From Gari tellinella (Eukaryota; Mollusca; Bivalvia; Cardiida; Psammobiidae), in contig OV277867.1 of the NCBI GenBank assembly GCA_922989275.2, positions 5,518,001 to 5,582,000 of the forward strand: 64,000 bases of DNA. Direction: 5' to 3'. Below the pieces are notes generated by a model. The model ran no database searches. It saw nothing but the letters and a program-made list of their open reading frames with translations, and was not told where the DNA came from. The position numbers and the translations under genes are program-made. Below are positions 63,992 through 64,000 of the stretch, piece by piece. How positions within the stretch are numbered: the first letter of the stretch is position 1; the number at the start of each line of letters is the position of its first letter.

Positions 63992-64000
63992 CAGGTTGAT

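Overview
This window looks like nuclear DNA of an invertebrate animal, most likely a marine bivalve mollusc. The evidence is AT-rich, intron-like sequence packed with short non-autonomous DNA transposons, 'pearl'-like elements with 160-166 bp internal tandem repeats, a Polinton-type gene pair, a degenerate LINE and an LTR element. The bivalve call is an inference from repeat style; no species marker is present.

Layout. 1-1220: the 3' end of a Polinton/adintovirus-like unit, with a structural-protein gene entering from the left edge and an adenain-like cysteine protease overlapping it by one base (TAATG), then a poly(A) signal. 1.2-4 kb: microsatellites and unassigned DNA. 4-21 kb: many hairpin-cored MITEs, a 1.04 kb foldback element with an 8-bp target duplication, a cluster of CGGC-type palindromes (7.75-8.52 kb), a ~360-bp tandem array split by a TTAA-flanked insertion (9.4-11.8 kb), and a 5'-truncated reverse-transcriptase pseudogene on the minus strand (18.26-20.06 kb). 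21.6-27 kb: a degenerate 43-60 bp repeat field holding a complete but gene-less LTR retrotransposon (22,351-25,720) whose interior is three ~325-bp tandem repeats. 27-48 kb: more MITEs, three pearl-like elements and several long palindromes. 49.1-63.6 kb: four short minus-strand exons with matching splice phases, the tail of a host gene encoding an acidic region followed by a C-terminal membrane helix. Its introns are full of MITEs, an hAT-type element and a TTAA element carrying a tRNA-like pol III promoter.

The dominant theme is a modular MITE population. I use these labels. Family A: TA-flanked, TIR CAGTGGAGAA. B, C, E, K: TTAA-flanked, mostly CCC-starting, piggyBac-type. D: TA-flanked, pogo/Tigger-like TIR CAGTAAAACCTC. 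F: ~150-bp palindrome. G: TIR CAGGGCTGCC with ~6-bp duplications. H: TA-flanked, TIR CAGTGCTCCCTCTC. Nearly all carry one of three central hairpins: HC1 (arm begins CAAACAGTTTGGA, contains GATCAGACGCC), HC2 (CTTAAAGCAGGTTGAAAG) and HC3 (CAAACAGTGAAGACCCTGAT). The same hairpin occurs under unrelated termini, and the two arms change together between copies. This is the most unusual signal in the window.

Genes do not form a pathway here. The Polinton pair is a virus-like structural/maturation module; the LINE and LTR elements are defective; the only probable host gene is the four-exon membrane-protein tail.
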